Source of the DNA: Gammaproteobacteria bacterium RIFCSPHIGHO2_12_FULL_63_22
GTDB lineage: Bacteria; Pseudomonadota; Gammaproteobacteria; Xanthomonadales; Xanthomonadaceae
DNA length: 41,637 bases
Assembly (NCBI GenBank): GCA_001801685.1
Contig: MGYJ01000078.1
Span: 190,598-232,234 of the forward strand
Direction of reading: 5' to 3'
A program made the position numbers and the translations under genes. The notes beneath the pieces are model-generated. The model was not told the origin of the DNA. It ran no database searches and saw nothing but the letters and a program-made list of their open reading frames with translations. Of the stretch, positions 7,828 to 16,677 are shown in pieces (position 1 is the stretch's first letter; every line of letters begins with the position of its first letter).

Positions 7828-10800
7828 TTACTTGATGTCGAAGTACATCACCACCGGGTCGTGGTCGGAAACGCGCATCGGCACACCGGCGTCGGCGAAG
7901 TTGTCTTCACCGAAGTCGGCGTTGATGCGGGCCACCTCGGCGCGGGCGGCCGGGCTGGTGCGCAGCAGCGCGTTGTTGACCAGGATGTGGTCCACGGCCT
8001 GGGCATTGCCCTGGCGGATCACGGTGTACCGCTGTGCAGCGGGCAGGCGCGTGGTGAGGTTGGTCAGGGCATCGGTGACCGGGCTGGCCACGTAACCCAG
8101 GACCTGGGCGCGTGGGGCGGTGCGACCGCTCACGATGCCCATCAAGTCGTTGCGGCCGTCGTTGAACTGCGCGGCCTCGAAGTCACCCAGCATCACCAGC
8201 TTCGCTTCCGGGCGGGCGCTCTGCAGCGACTGCACCAAGGATGCGAGGTAAGCAGCCTGCGCTGCGCGACGTGCACGCAGGTAGGCGCCGCGGGTGGACC
8301 AGCCATGCGTGCCGTTGGCGGACAGGTTGCCGTCGAGCGCGCTCAACTGGGCGCTGATGACCGTCACGGTGGTGCTGCTGCCGTTGGCGGCGTTGATGCG
8401 GGCTTCCATCACCAGCGGCGCCTGCACGTGCAGGGACTCGCTGCTGCCGTCGCGCTGGCGGAACTTGCTGGCCGCGCCAGACTGGGTCACCGACAACACT
8501 TCAACGCGTGCCACGCCAGGACGAACCTGGGCGGTGTTGACCAGGAAGCCGAGCTTGCCGGTGGCAGCGGCCGGCGTGGTCGCGCGGTACGCGGCCTGGC
8601 TTGCGCAGCTACCCGGGAACAGCACGTTGCCGTCCTTCGCATTCACGGCGGCGGCGATGTCGCCGAGCACGTTGCGGTTCTCGACTTCGGCCAGGCCCAG
8701 GATGTCGGGTGTCTTGGCGAAGGCGCAGATTGCGTTGGCAGTCTTGGCGAGGCGGGTGGCATAGGCCGTCGCGCCCAGCACCGGCTCGGAACCCGTGCGC
8801 GAATCGTCGAGGAAGCGGCGCAGGTTGAAGCTGGCGATGGTCGCTTCGTTCAAGCTGGCGGCGGTCACGGCCTTCGGCGCGGCACCGGATGCCACTTCAA
8901 TATTGGCCGACGGGTCGGGCAGCAGGCGATAGGCGCCCTGACCGTAGCCCAGCACGCCAACCAGGCCGCGCACATTGTCGCCGGCATCGGCCGACAGGGC
9001 GGAGGCGCCGCGCTGGCCGAGCGAGTCGATCAACAGGCGTTCCGGATTGGTATCGAACACCTGCGGGCTGACGCCGGCAGCGCTCGCGCGATCCAGGGCA
9101 TTCAGGCCGGCCTCGAGGAAGGGACGGGCGACGCCGCGCAGCACGCCGTAGAACTTGCCGTCGCCACGTACGCGGTTGCTGGCTTCGTCGATGCGGCCGC
9201 CGGTCGGTCCGACCACGGTCAGCTTCGGCACCGCAACGCGCATGCCTTCGAAACGCTCCAGGCTGGTGATCGACGGATCCGATCCGATCACCGTGGCGTC
9301 GAGCTCGATGGCGCGCGGCAGCGCTTGCGCGTTGGCCAGCACGGTCACCTTGCTGGACGCGATCTGGGTCTGGGTCAGCTGGTTGGCTTCGTCGCCGACC
9401 ACGGCTTCGATGACGCGGCCGGACACTTCCACGCGGTTGCCAACGGCAATCGTCGCATCCGGTTTGCCGGCCACGTACAGGCCTTCGGCAGTCAGCGCAT
9501 TGCCGTCTTGCTCGCCGTCGGCTGACTGCAGGTAGAAGCCATCGGCATCCACGGCGGTCACGATACCGGTGGTGCTGACTTCCTTGCCTTCGATCGGCGA
9601 CAGCTGGGCGACGCCCTGGATTTCAGCGATGGTGGCCGTGGCGGAGTCGTCGTTGGTGATGGTGCCGGTGCCGCTGGAGGTGGAGATGCCGGCACCGCTG
9701 ACGGCGTTGATCGAAACGTTGAAGGTTTCGTTGTTCTCGACGGTCGTGTCACCGAAGACTTTTACTTCGAAGACGTAGCGGGTACGGCCGGCGTCGATCA
9801 CCGCGCCGTTCACGGTGCGGGACTCGTAGTCGCTGTTCTGGTTGGCCGTGCCGTTGCTGGTGGAGATGTTGAAGCTGACGGGCGAAGGCATCGGGGTGGA
9901 CAGCGTCACCAGGAAGGTGGCGGTGCCGAAGCCGCTGTTACCTTCCACGATGGTCGTCGGGTTGACCGTCAGCATCGCAGAGTCGTCGTTGGTGATGGTG
10001 CCCAGGCCCTGGCCGTCGATGACGCTCGCGCCGGACACGTTGTTGAGGTTGATGGTGAAGGTTTCGTTGGCCTCGACCGCAGTGTCGCCGTTGACGTTGA
10101 CCGAGAAGGTCTTGCTGGTCTGGCCGGCCGCGATCGACTGGCCCGGCATGTTGAGCTCGACGTAGTCCACGCCTGCGGCGGCGGTGCCGTTGCTGGTCCA
10201 GATGTCGAAGTTGACCGCGCCTGTGGCCGCGGCGCTCAGGCTGACGGTAAAGGTCATCAGCTTGGTACCGGCGTTGCCCTCGCTGGTGGACGCGTTGGAG
10301 ACGGAAACCTGCGGCGGGGTGCCGGCAGCCGTATCGTCGTTGAGGATGTTGCCGGTCGCCGAACCGTCGGAGACGGTCGCGCCGCTGACGTTGCTGACGT
10401 TGACCGTGAAGGTCTCGTCGGCTTCCACCGCCGTGTCGCCATTGATCGTGACGGCGAAGTTCTTGCTGGTCTGGCCGGCGGCCAGGGTCTGGCCGGACAG
10501 CGCGAGAGCGACGTAGTCGCTGCCGGCGGTAGCGGAACCGTTGGCGGTCGCGATGTCGAAGCTCACCGCGCTGGCCGGGATGGCGTTCAATTGCACGGTG
10601 AAGGTGGCCGTGCTGGTGCCGGCGTTGCCTTCCGACACTGACACATTGGCGATCGACAGGGCCGGCAGCACCACGCTGTCGTCATTGAGGATCGTGCCCA
10701 CGCCCTGGCTGTCGGCGATGGTGGCGCCGGTGACGCTGGTCACGTTGAGGTTGAAGGTTTCGTTGGCTTCGACCGCAGTGTCGCCGTTGATGGTGACCGA

Positions 10801-13800
10801 GAAGGTCTTGTTGCTCATGCCGGCCGGGATGGACTGGCCGGTCAGGTTGAGCGCGACATAATCGGTGCCCGACGAGGCGGTGACGTTGGAGGTCACCACG
10901 TTGAAACCGACGTTGGCTTGCGCAACGGCGCTCAGGCTGACAGTGAAGGTGGCGAGCGAGGTGCCGGCGTTGCCTTCCGTCACGCTGACGTCGCTGACCG
11001 AAATCGCCGGCAGCGGGGCGCTGTCGTCGTTGTTGATGTTGCCGGTGGCCGTGCCGTCGGCGATGCTCGCGCCGACCGCATTGCTCAGGTTGACGAAGAA
11101 GGTCTCGTTCGGCTCGGTGATCGTGTCGCCGATGATGGACACGGTGAAGGTGCGGGTGGTGCTGCCCGCGGCGATCGACAGGTTGGTCGCGCTGTTGGCC
11201 GTGTAGTCGCTGCCGGCAATGGCGCTGCCGTTGGCAGTGGCGATGTTGAAGGTAACCGGGCTGGTGCTGGTCGAGGACAAGGTGACCGTGAAGGTGGCGT
11301 TGGTCGCGCCCGAATTGCCTTCAGTCACCGAGACGTCGGCGACGCTCAGCGACAGCGGGGCAACGGCGTCGTCATTGACGATCGTGGCCACGCCCTGGCC
11401 GTCGCCGATCAGCGCGCCGGTGACGGCGCTCAGGTTCACGAACACGGTCTCGTCGGCTTCAACCGTGGTGTCGCCATTGATCGTGACGTTGAAGGTCTTG
11501 CTGGTGGTGCCGGCCGGGATGCTCTGGCCGGTCAGGCTCATCACCACGTAGTCGTTGCCCGCGGTGGCGGTGCCGCCGCCGGTCGCGATGTTGAAGCCAA
11601 CGGCGTTGGTCAGCACCTTCGACAGCGACACGGTGAAGGTGGCGACGCTGGTGCCGCTGTTGCCCTCGGCGATGGCGACGTTGTTGATGGAAAGCGTGGC
11701 TTCGCTGGCCGAGGAGACGCGGGAGATGAAGGCGTCCTGCGAGCCCTTGTTGGTGCCCTGCGCCGCGGCGAGCACCGGGAAGTTGGCGGATGCGCTGTAA
11801 CCGACGATGTAGGCGTCGCCGGCGGCGTCCACGTCCACTTCAGTGCCGTAGTCGTCGCCGCTGCCGCCCAGGAAGGTGCCGTAGACGAAGGCGCTGCCGG
11901 ACGCGGCCAGCTTCACCAGGAAGCCGTCGTACAGGCCGGCGTTGCTGGCCTGGATGGAGTTGCTGATCGGGAAGCCCGTGGTCGAGTTGGACTGGCCGGC
12001 GATATAGGCGTTGCCGGCGCTGTCCACCGCGATGCCATTCGCCGCTTCGCCGCCGCTGCCGCCGATGAAAGTGCTGTACACCCAAGCGTTGCCGGTCGGG
12101 CTGACTTTGGTGACGAAGCCGTCGGTGTTCGAACCGCCGAGGCCGGCATTGAAAGACTGTGCCGGAGTGACGACCGGGAAGTTGGCCGACGCCGTCACGC
12201 CGGCGACATAGGCGTTGCCCGCGCCGTCGACGACCAGGCTGTAGCCCAGGTCCTGGCCGACGCCGCCGAGGAACGTGCTGTAGACCAGTGAGTTGCCGGC
12301 CGCAGACAGCTTCGCGATGAACGCATCGCCGTTGCCGCTATTGTTGACCTGCTTCGGCGACTTGGTGGGAAAGTTTGCCGACGTGCTCGTACCGGTGACG
12401 TAGGCACTGCCGCTGCCATCGATTGCGATTGCGTAGGCTTCGTCGTATTCCGTGCCGCCGAGATAGGTGCTGTAGATCAGGCTGGTGCCCGAGGCGCTGA
12501 ACTTGCTGACGAAGGCTTCCGAACGTGCGCACTTGTTGACGTCAACGGTGGCGTCGCAGCCGGCAGGCGCGGCCGAGCGGTTGGCCTGGAACGCATTGAC
12601 GGTCGGGAAATTCGTGGAGGCGGTCCAGCCGGCGACGTAAGCGCTGCCACTGCTGTCCACCGCGACGCCGTAGCCGTACTCACCGGTGGCGCCGACGTAG
12701 GTGGTGTTGGCATTGCCGCCCAGGAACGTGCTGTAGACCAGGGCGTTGCCGCTTGCGTTCAACTTGGTCAGGAACGCATCCTGGGTGCCGCCGAGCGCGG
12801 TCTGGTAGGCGCTGACCACCGGGTAGTTGAGCGAAGTGGTGCGGCCGGTGACGTAGGCGTTGCCGGCGGAGTCGATGGCGATGCCGGCAGCTTCATCCGT
12901 GCCCTGGCCGCCGATGTAGGTGCTATAGACCAGCGCGCCAGCCGAGCTGAGCTTGGTGACGAACACTTCGCCTGCGCCGGCGCTGGAGGCCTGGTAAGCA
13001 TTCTTGGTCGGGAAGTTGGTCGTCGAATTCGCGAAGCCGGTGATGTAGGCGTTCTGCGCCGCATCGACCTTGATGTCGAGCGCGCGATCGCCGAGGTTGC
13101 CGCCGATGTAGGTGCTGTAGACCAGGATCGGATCGATCACCAGTTGCGCGGTCTTGTCGTAGGCGCCGAGGTTGAAGCCGACGCGGCCGTTGGCGAGCAT
13201 CGCGTAGCTGGCATCCACGTGGCGGCGCGCGCCGTTGACCTGCTGGTAGGCGATCGGGGCGTGCTGGACGATATCGCCCTGGTTCGTGCCGAGCACCAGG
13301 TTGCCTTGCGCATCAAGCTTGAGCGATTTCGCGCCGTCGATGTTCAGTGCGATCTGGCTCGGGTCGGCGCCCGGTGCGACCAGGAAGTCGTACTCGAGCT
13401 GCAACTGGTTGCCGTAGTACACGAGGTCGACGCCCGGGTACACGCCGGTGTACTTCACGCGGGCGAAGTTGGCCAGGTCGCGCTGCCACTTGGCGGAATC
13501 ATTGCCGACGAAGTAGTTGGTCTTGCTCGCCTGCTGGTCGATGGCCTGCATCGCGGGATTGCGGTTGCCGCCTTCCAGGGACAGGCGAACCACGGCGGTG
13601 TCGCTGTTTTCTTCGGCCGACGCCTTCAGGCTCAACACGGCTTCGGTCGGGGTCAGGAACAGGCTGAAGCCAGCGCTGCGCGAGAGATAGCGAACTTCCG
13701 CGTCGGTCTGGCCGCGGTTTGCTTCGAAGCTGATCGGCAATTTGCCGTAGTTGCCGCGCGCCTGTGCGTCTGCCTGCGGTGCACCGTTTGCCGAGGGGGT

Positions 13801-13896
13801 CGGAAGCGAAGCTGCGGGGGCAGGCTGGCTCAGGGTTGTGGCGATGATCGCCGCAGTGGCCAGGAGGGGGAGGCAGGAGAGGCGGGGCTGGCTCAA
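7828..13896 (-). CDS. Exported SBBP-propeller/Calx-beta/ExeM-like nuclease fusion
   Basis: This 2022-aa protein starts at a TTG (13894-13896), with AGGGA 7 nt upstream as ribosome-binding site, and has a Sec signal ending near PAPAA. Domain order: an N-terminal DUF7948-like region (LPISFEANRGQTDAEVRYLSR, to about residue 250); seven SBBP beta-propeller repeats (YSTYIGG...DSAGNAYVTG type, about 255-735); six Calx-beta domains, each ending in (V/N/L/T)NDD (about 735-1425); an OB-fold domain like that of ExeM/NucH nucleases (IAEIQGVAQLSPIEGKEV, VEVSGRV); and a C-terminal endonuclease/exonuclease/phosphatase domain with GLAEVEN (catalytic Glu), MLGDFEAAQ and SDHDPVV. Family knowledge predicts a secreted, metal-dependent nuclease. 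GDFN is GDFE here, and no GlyGly-CTERM or other sorting tail is visible. Confidence 0.9.
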   Translation of the reverse strand: MSQPRLSCLPLLATAAIIATTLSQPAPAASLPTPSANGAPQADAQARGNYGKLPISFEANRGQTDAEVRYLSRSAGFSLFLTPTEAVLSLKASAEENSDTAVVRLSLEGGNRNPAMQAIDQQASKTNYFVGNDSAKWQRDLANFARVKYTGVYPGVDLVYYGNQLQLEYDFLVAPGADPSQIALNIDGAKSLKLDAQGNLVLGTNQGDIVQHAPIAYQQVNGARRHVDASYAMLANGRVGFNLGAYDKTAQLVIDPILVYSTYIGGNLGDRALDIKVDAAQNAYITGFANSTTNFPTKNAYQASSAGAGEVFVTKLSSAGALVYSTYIGGQGTDEAAGIAIDSAGNAYVTGRTTSLNYPVVSAYQTALGGTQDAFLTKLNASGNALVYSTFLGGNANTTYVGATGEYGYGVAVDSSGSAYVAGWTASTNFPTVNAFQANRSAAPAGCDATVDVNKCARSEAFVSKFSASGTSLIYSTYLGGTEYDEAYAIAIDGSGSAYVTGTSTSANFPTKSPKQVNNSGNGDAFIAKLSAAGNSLVYSTFLGGVGQDLGYSLVVDGAGNAYVAGVTASANFPVVTPAQSFNAGLGGSNTDGFVTKVSPTGNAWVYSTFIGGSGGEAANGIAVDSAGNAYIAGQSNSTTGFPISNSIQASNAGLYDGFLVKLAASGSAFVYGTFLGGSGDDYGTEVDVDAAGDAYIVGYSASANFPVLAAAQGTNKGSQDAFISRVSSASEATLSINNVAIAEGNSGTSVATFTVSLSKVLTNAVGFNIATGGGTATAGNDYVVMSLTGQSIPAGTTSKTFNVTINGDTTVEADETVFVNLSAVTGALIGDGQGVATIVNDDAVAPLSLSVADVSVTEGNSGATNATFTVTLSSTSTSPVTFNIATANGSAIAGSDYTANSATNLSIAAGSTTRTFTVSIIGDTITEPNETFFVNLSNAVGASIADGTATGNINNDDSAPLPAISVSDVSVTEGNAGTSLATFTVSLSAVAQANVGFNVVTSNVTASSGTDYVALNLTGQSIPAGMSNKTFSVTINGDTAVEANETFNLNVTSVTGATIADSQGVGTILNDDSVVLPALSIANVSVSEGNAGTSTATFTVQLNAIPASAVSFDIATANGSATAGSDYVALALSGQTLAAGQTSKNFAVTINGDTAVEADETFTVNVSNVSGATVSDGSATGNILNDDTAAGTPPQVSVSNASTSEGNAGTKLMTFTVSLSAAATGAVNFDIWTSNGTAAAGVDYVELNMPGQSIAAGQTSKTFSVNVNGDTAVEANETFTINLNNVSGASVIDGQGLGTITNDDSAMLTVNPTTIVEGNSGFGTATFLVTLSTPMPSPVSFNISTSNGTANQNSDYESRTVNGAVIDAGRTRYVFEVKVFGDTTVENNETFNVSINAVSGAGISTSSGTGTITNDDSATATIAEIQGVAQLSPIEGKEVSTTGIVTAVDADGFYLQSADGEQDGNALTAEGLYVAGKPDATIAVGNRVEVSGRVIEAVVGDEANQLTQTQIASSKVTVLANAQALPRAIELDATVIGSDPSITSLERFEGMRVAVPKLTVVGPTGGRIDEASNRVRGDGKFYGVLRGVARPFLEAGLNALDRASAAGVSPQVFDTNPERLLIDSLGQRGASALSADAGDNVRGLVGVLGYGQGAYRLLPDPSANIEVASGAAPKAVTAASLNEATIASFNLRRFLDDSRTGSEPVLGATAYATRLAKTANAICAFAKTPDILGLAEVENRNVLGDIAAAVNAKDGNVLFPGSCASQAAYRATTPAAATGKLGFLVNTAQVRPGVARVEVLSVTQSGAASKFRQRDGSSESLHVQAPLVMEARINAANGSSTTVTVISAQLSALDGNLSANGTHGWSTRGAYLRARRAAQAAYLASLVQSLQSARPEAKLVMLGDFEAAQFNDGRNDLMGIVSGRTAPRAQVLGYVASPVTDALTNLTTRLPAAQRYTVIRQGNAQAVDHILVNNALLRTSPAARAEVARINADFGEDNFADAGVPMRVSDHDPVVMYFDIK
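9640..11700 (-). repeat. Six tandem Calx-beta domain-coding repeats
   Basis: The NDD-coding ends recur at about 9648, 9982, 10331, 10680, 11025 and 11370, a period of 334-349 nt (about 113 residues). Each unit encodes (S/T)EGN(S/A)G...ATFTVSLS, then GDT(T/A)VE(A/P)(D/N)ETF, the calcium-binding acidic signature of Calx-beta. DNA identity between units is high enough to allow slippage or recombination. Confidence 0.9.
11690..13130 (-). repeat. Seven SBBP propeller-blade-coding repeats
   Basis: Y(S/G)T(Y/F)(I/L)GG motifs are encoded near 13110, 12910, 12720, 12465, 12270, 12060 and 11875, with spacing of about 190-260 nt. Seven blades are enough to close one beta-propeller. The third blade is longest and contains two cysteines (AGCDATVDVNKCAR) that could form a disulphide in the periplasm or outside the cell. 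Confidence 0.88.
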
Positions 13897-13936
13897 GCTT
13901 GAATCCCTGTGACGAGGCTGCGGGGGCGGCCGTTTA

Positions 13937-13981
13937 GGTAGTTTGTACTACCGGGATACCGACCCATTCAGGGGGTGTCAA
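13937..13981 (-). promoter_or_regulatory. Predicted sigma-70 promoter with palindrome over the start site
   Basis: On the minus strand TTGACA (13976-13981), 17 nt, TATCCC (13953-13958) has a perfect -35 and a weak -10. Directly downstream, GGTAGT-4 nt-ACTACC (13937-13952) is a perfect 6-bp inverted repeat covering the expected transcription start about 50 nt before the TTG start codon. Its position suits a repressor operator. The rest of 13897-14245 holds a 7-bp hairpin (14151-14168) and no gene I can support. Confidence 0.6.
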
Positions 13982-14150
13982 GACGTAAAATGCTTATGCA
14001 ACAAGCACATTCAGGATGTGTGCGCGACATCATCATTGGGCACATCGAATGTGTGATGCGCGTCTGATTTCAGGGCATTTGCCCAAAACGGAACTGCGTC
14101 GCGGAAATCCAAAACTGCGCAGCCACTTTGATGCGCTGCAACGTGGCGCA

Positions 14151-14168
14151 AGCCTTTGTCCAAAGGCT
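14151..14168 (-). terminator. Weak hairpin downstream of liuB
   Basis: AGCCTTT-GTCC-AAAGGCT forms a 7-bp stem about 80 nt after the liuB stop. It has no U-tract, so it is at best a weak or Rho-assisted transcript end. Confidence 0.3.
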
Positions 14169-14245
14169 GTCGGGCCTTTTCGGGAAGTGGCTCGGAGGGG
14201 GTGGCGAAAATTTCGGCAGGGCGTTTCAACGCCGCCGTAATTCCG

Positions 14246-15853
14246 CTACATCCGGAAGACGCCGAAGCGTTCCTTTACGATCGGGGCGTTGAAAGACGCC
14301 GACAAAGCCATGCCGAGAACGCGTCGCGTGTCGACCGGATCGATGATGCCGTCGTCCCACAAACGGGCGCTCGCGTAGTACGGATGTCCCTGTCGCTCGT
14401 ACTGGTCGCGAATGGGCGCTTTGTACGCTTCTTCGTCCGCAGCGGACCATTCCTGTCCCGTTGCTTCCATGCCGTCGCGCTTCACGGTGGCCAATACCGA
14501 GGCGGCTTGCTCGCCGCCCATCACCGAAATGCGGGCATTCGGCCACAGCCACAGGAATCGGCCGCCGTAGGCGCGCCCGCACATCGCGTAGTTGCCGGCG
14601 CCGAAGCTGCCGCCGATGACCACGGTGAACTTGGGAACGTGCGAACAGGCCACGGCGGTCACCATCTTGGCCCCGTCCTTGGCGATGCCGGCGTTCTCGT
14701 ACTTCTTGCCGACCATGAAGCCGGTGATGTTCTGCAGGAACACCAGGGGAATGTCGCGCTGGTTGCACAACTCGATGAAATGGGCGCCCTTGAGCGCGCT
14801 TTCGGCGAACAGGATGCCGTTGTTGGCGACGATGCCGACCGGATAGCCGTGGATGTGGGCGAAGCCGGTAACCAGGGTCTTGCCGTAGCGCGCCTTGAAT
14901 TCCTGGAACTCCGAGCCGTCCACGACCCGGGCGATGATCTCGCGGATGTCGAAACTCTTGCGGGTGTCCTTCGGGATCACGCCGTACAACTCCTCGGCGG
15001 GATACAGCGGATCCACCGGCGCCTGCACCGCGACTGGCAACTGCTTCTTGCGATTGAGATGCACCAGGATGTCGCGGGCGATCGCCAGGGCATGGCCGTC
15101 GTTTTCAGCCAGGTGGTCGGCGACGCCCGAGATGCCGGTGTGCACCTCGGCGCCACCCAGGGATTCGGCATCCACCACTTCGCCGGTGGCGGCCTTCACC
15201 AGCGGCGGGCCGCCCAGGAAGATCGTGCCCTGGTTGCGCACGATGATGCTTTCGTCGCACATCGCCGGCACATACGCGCCGCCCGCGGTGCAACTTCCCA
15301 TCACCACCGCGATCTGCGGGATGTTCTTTGCCGACAGCCGCGCCTGGTTGTAGAAGATGCGGCCGAAATGTTCCTTGTCCGGGAAGACCTCGTCCTGCAG
15401 CGGCAGGAAGGCGCCACCGGAATCGACCAGATAGACGCAGGGCAGGCAGTTCTCCAGCGCGATCTCCTGCGCACGCAGGTGCTTCTTCACCGTCATCGGG
15501 AAATACGTACCGCCCTTTACGGTAGCGTCGTTGGCTACCACCACCACTTCCTGGCCGTGCACGCGACCGATGCCGGTGATGATGCCGGCGCAGGGCGACT
15601 GGTCCTCGTACATGCCGTCGGCAGCAAGTGCGGAAAACTCAAGGAAAGGTGAGCCCGGGTCCAGCAGGGCGCTGACCCGCTCACGCGGCAGCAGCTTGTC
15701 GCGCGCGGTGTGCTTGGCGCGGGCCTTTTCACCGCCACCCAGGGCGATGCGCTCGAGTTTGGCGTCCAGGTTGGCGACCTGCGCCCGGAGGGAGGCGACG
15801 TTTTCCTGGAAGTCCGGGCTTTGCTTGTCGATCTGGGACTTTAGCGATGGCAT
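14246..15853 (-). CDS. liuB: 3-methylcrotonyl-CoA carboxylase carboxyltransferase (beta) subunit
   Basis: This 535-aa protein starts at ATG 15851-15853 ([10 protein letters not shown]), the usual family start; an in-frame extension to 15928 is possible but not needed. It has the two crotonase-like halves of acyl-CoA carboxyltransferases: [52 protein letters not shown] and [13 protein letters not shown] in the first half, and [29 protein letters not shown] and [16 protein letters not shown] in the second. These are typical of the MCC beta subgroup. It should transfer CO2 from the biotin of LiuD to 3-methylcrotonyl-CoA. It is unusual that liuB lies 8.7 kb from liuD, separated by the giant exported protein and the iron-uptake genes. 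Confidence 0.95.
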   Translation of the reverse strand: MPSLKSQIDKQSPDFQENVASLRAQVANLDAKLERIALGGGEKARAKHTARDKLLPRERVSALLDPGSPFLEFSALAADGMYEDQSPCAGIITGIGRVHGQEVVVVANDATVKGGTYFPMTVKKHLRAQEIALENCLPCVYLVDSGGAFLPLQDEVFPDKEHFGRIFYNQARLSAKNIPQIAVVMGSCTAGGAYVPAMCDESIIVRNQGTIFLGGPPLVKAATGEVVDAESLGGAEVHTGISGVADHLAENDGHALAIARDILVHLNRKKQLPVAVQAPVDPLYPAEELYGVIPKDTRKSFDIREIIARVVDGSEFQEFKARYGKTLVTGFAHIHGYPVGIVANNGILFAESALKGAHFIELCNQRDIPLVFLQNITGFMVGKKYENAGIAKDGAKMVTAVACSHVPKFTVVIGGSFGAGNYAMCGRAYGGRFLWLWPNARISVMGGEQAASVLATVKRDGMEATGQEWSAADEEAYKAPIRDQYERQGHPYYASARLWDDGIIDPVDTRRVLGMALSASFNAPIVKERFGVFRM

Positions 15854-15901
15854 GCGCAGTGCACTCGGCGATTGACCGCTGGAGTTTACGGGGCCACGGC
15901 C

Positions 15902-15935
15902 AAAAAGAGAAAGGGCGTGCCGAAGCACGCCCTTT
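15902..15935 (-). terminator. Intrinsic terminator with UUCG loop
   Basis: The 11-bp perfect stem (15910-15920 with 15925-15935) is closed, on the minus strand, by the extra-stable C(UUCG)G tetraloop and followed by TCTCTTTTT. It ends the transcript of the first Ala-rich lipoprotein gene (stop at 15985), just before liuB, so liuB needs its own promoter in the short gap. Confidence 0.9.
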
Positions 15936-15984
15936 CCTGTATCGACTGCCGGAACGCTTCAGGGTCGTTCTGGAGTTTTGTTAC

Positions 15985-16395
15985 TTAGTTCTTGCCAGCA
16001 TCGGCAGCGCGGGCTGCGTCATCACGCGCCTGCTCAGCTGCATTTTCAGCGGAGTCGGCAACGTCTTCTGCAACTTCAGCAGCGTCGGCCTTCATGTCGG
16101 CCGCTTCGCCGCTGCCGGCAGCAGCGGCTTCGGCAGCAGCCTGGTCGGCAACAGCAGCGGCGTCGGTCGCGGTGCCAGCAGCAGAGGCGGCGGCATCGGC
16201 AGCCATCGCAGCGGCGTCACCGGTTGCGCTACCCGAAGCGTCCATGGCGGAAGCATTCGCGTCGGCAGCAGCCTGGGTTGCATCGGCAGCGGATTCGCTG
16301 GCGTCGGCAGCAGCGTCGGCAGCCTGGTCCTTGTTGGTGCAGGCGGTCAGGGCGAGGCCCAGTGCGAGGGCGAGCATGGTTTTGGTCAGGGACAT
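15985..16395 (-). CDS. Ala/Asp-rich small lipoprotein, paralogue 1
   Basis: This 136-aa protein begins MSLTKTMLALALGLALTAC, a lipoprotein signal with lipobox LTAC. The mature part is about half Ala with Asp, Glu, Ser and Thr and almost no aromatic residues. It should be a long, acidic, helical or coiled-coil rod anchored in a membrane, loosely like Lpp. No known domain is recognised. AAGGA lies 8 nt before the ATG. Its signal peptide is nearly identical to that of the lipoprotein at 16678-17016, so the two arose by duplication. It has its own promoter and terminator. Confidence 0.8.
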   Translation of the reverse strand: MSLTKTMLALALGLALTACTNKDQAADAAADASESAADATQAAADANASAMDASGSATGDAAAMAADAAASAAGTATDAAAVADQAAAEAAAAGSGEAADMKADAAEVAEDVADSAENAAEQARDDAARAADAGKN

Positions 16396-16458
16396 GTTTG
16401 ATTTCCTTGTCTAGGCGATTGAATGGTCGCGACACGCAACGTGTCTCGAGCCGCGGCC

Positions 16459-16487
16459 AGCATATTTATCGGGTCGCGCATTGCCAA
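16459..16487 (-). promoter_or_regulatory. Predicted sigma-70 promoter of Ala-rich lipoprotein 1
   Basis: TTGGCA (16482-16487), 17 nt, TATGCT (16459-16464) on the minus strand matches 5/6 and 4/6 consensus bases. The leader of about 55 nt begins with a hairpin GACACG-3 nt-CGTGTC (16431-16445) that may protect the mRNA 5' end. Confidence 0.6.
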
Positions 16488-16614
16488 GTGCACGCGCGTT
16501 CGCCGACAGGTAACCATTCAGGCTTTGATGACGAGGCATTCAGTTGTACGAAAATAATTTCGTGCAGAACAAAAATCGATCGTGCAATTTGCGGATTCAA
16601 AAAACTTTCGCGCA

Positions 16615-16645
16615 ATAAAAAACCGCCGGCTTTCGCCGGCGGTTT
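16615..16645 (-). terminator. Intrinsic terminator of Ala-rich lipoprotein 2
   Basis: The 11-bp stem (16620-16630 with 16635-16645) has a 4-nt loop and, read leftwards, is followed by a run of six T. It lies 33 nt after the stop at 16678. Confidence 0.9.
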
Positions 16646-16677
16646 CAGTTTTCTGCAAAAGAGCAGTAAGCAGTTGC

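Noticed and set aside
7861-9525. 554-codon plus-strand frame opposite the nuclease end
   Set aside because: Composition is His/Ala/Gly/Val-rich without any domain, and the opposite strand encodes the intact EEP nuclease with catalytic motifs.
9640-11700. Possible CRISPR or satellite array because of regular repeats
   Set aside because: The period is about 340 nt, the frame is open throughout, and each unit encodes a Calx-beta domain.
14011-14229. Possible 72-aa gene after liuB
   Set aside because: TTG start, no ribosome-binding site, no recognisable features, and it overlaps hairpin sequence; probably non-coding.
16509-16534. GTAACC-N16-CGAG resembling the SigF-type promoter
   Set aside because: The -10 differs in its last base, the TGC context is missing, and it points away from any plus-strand gene.
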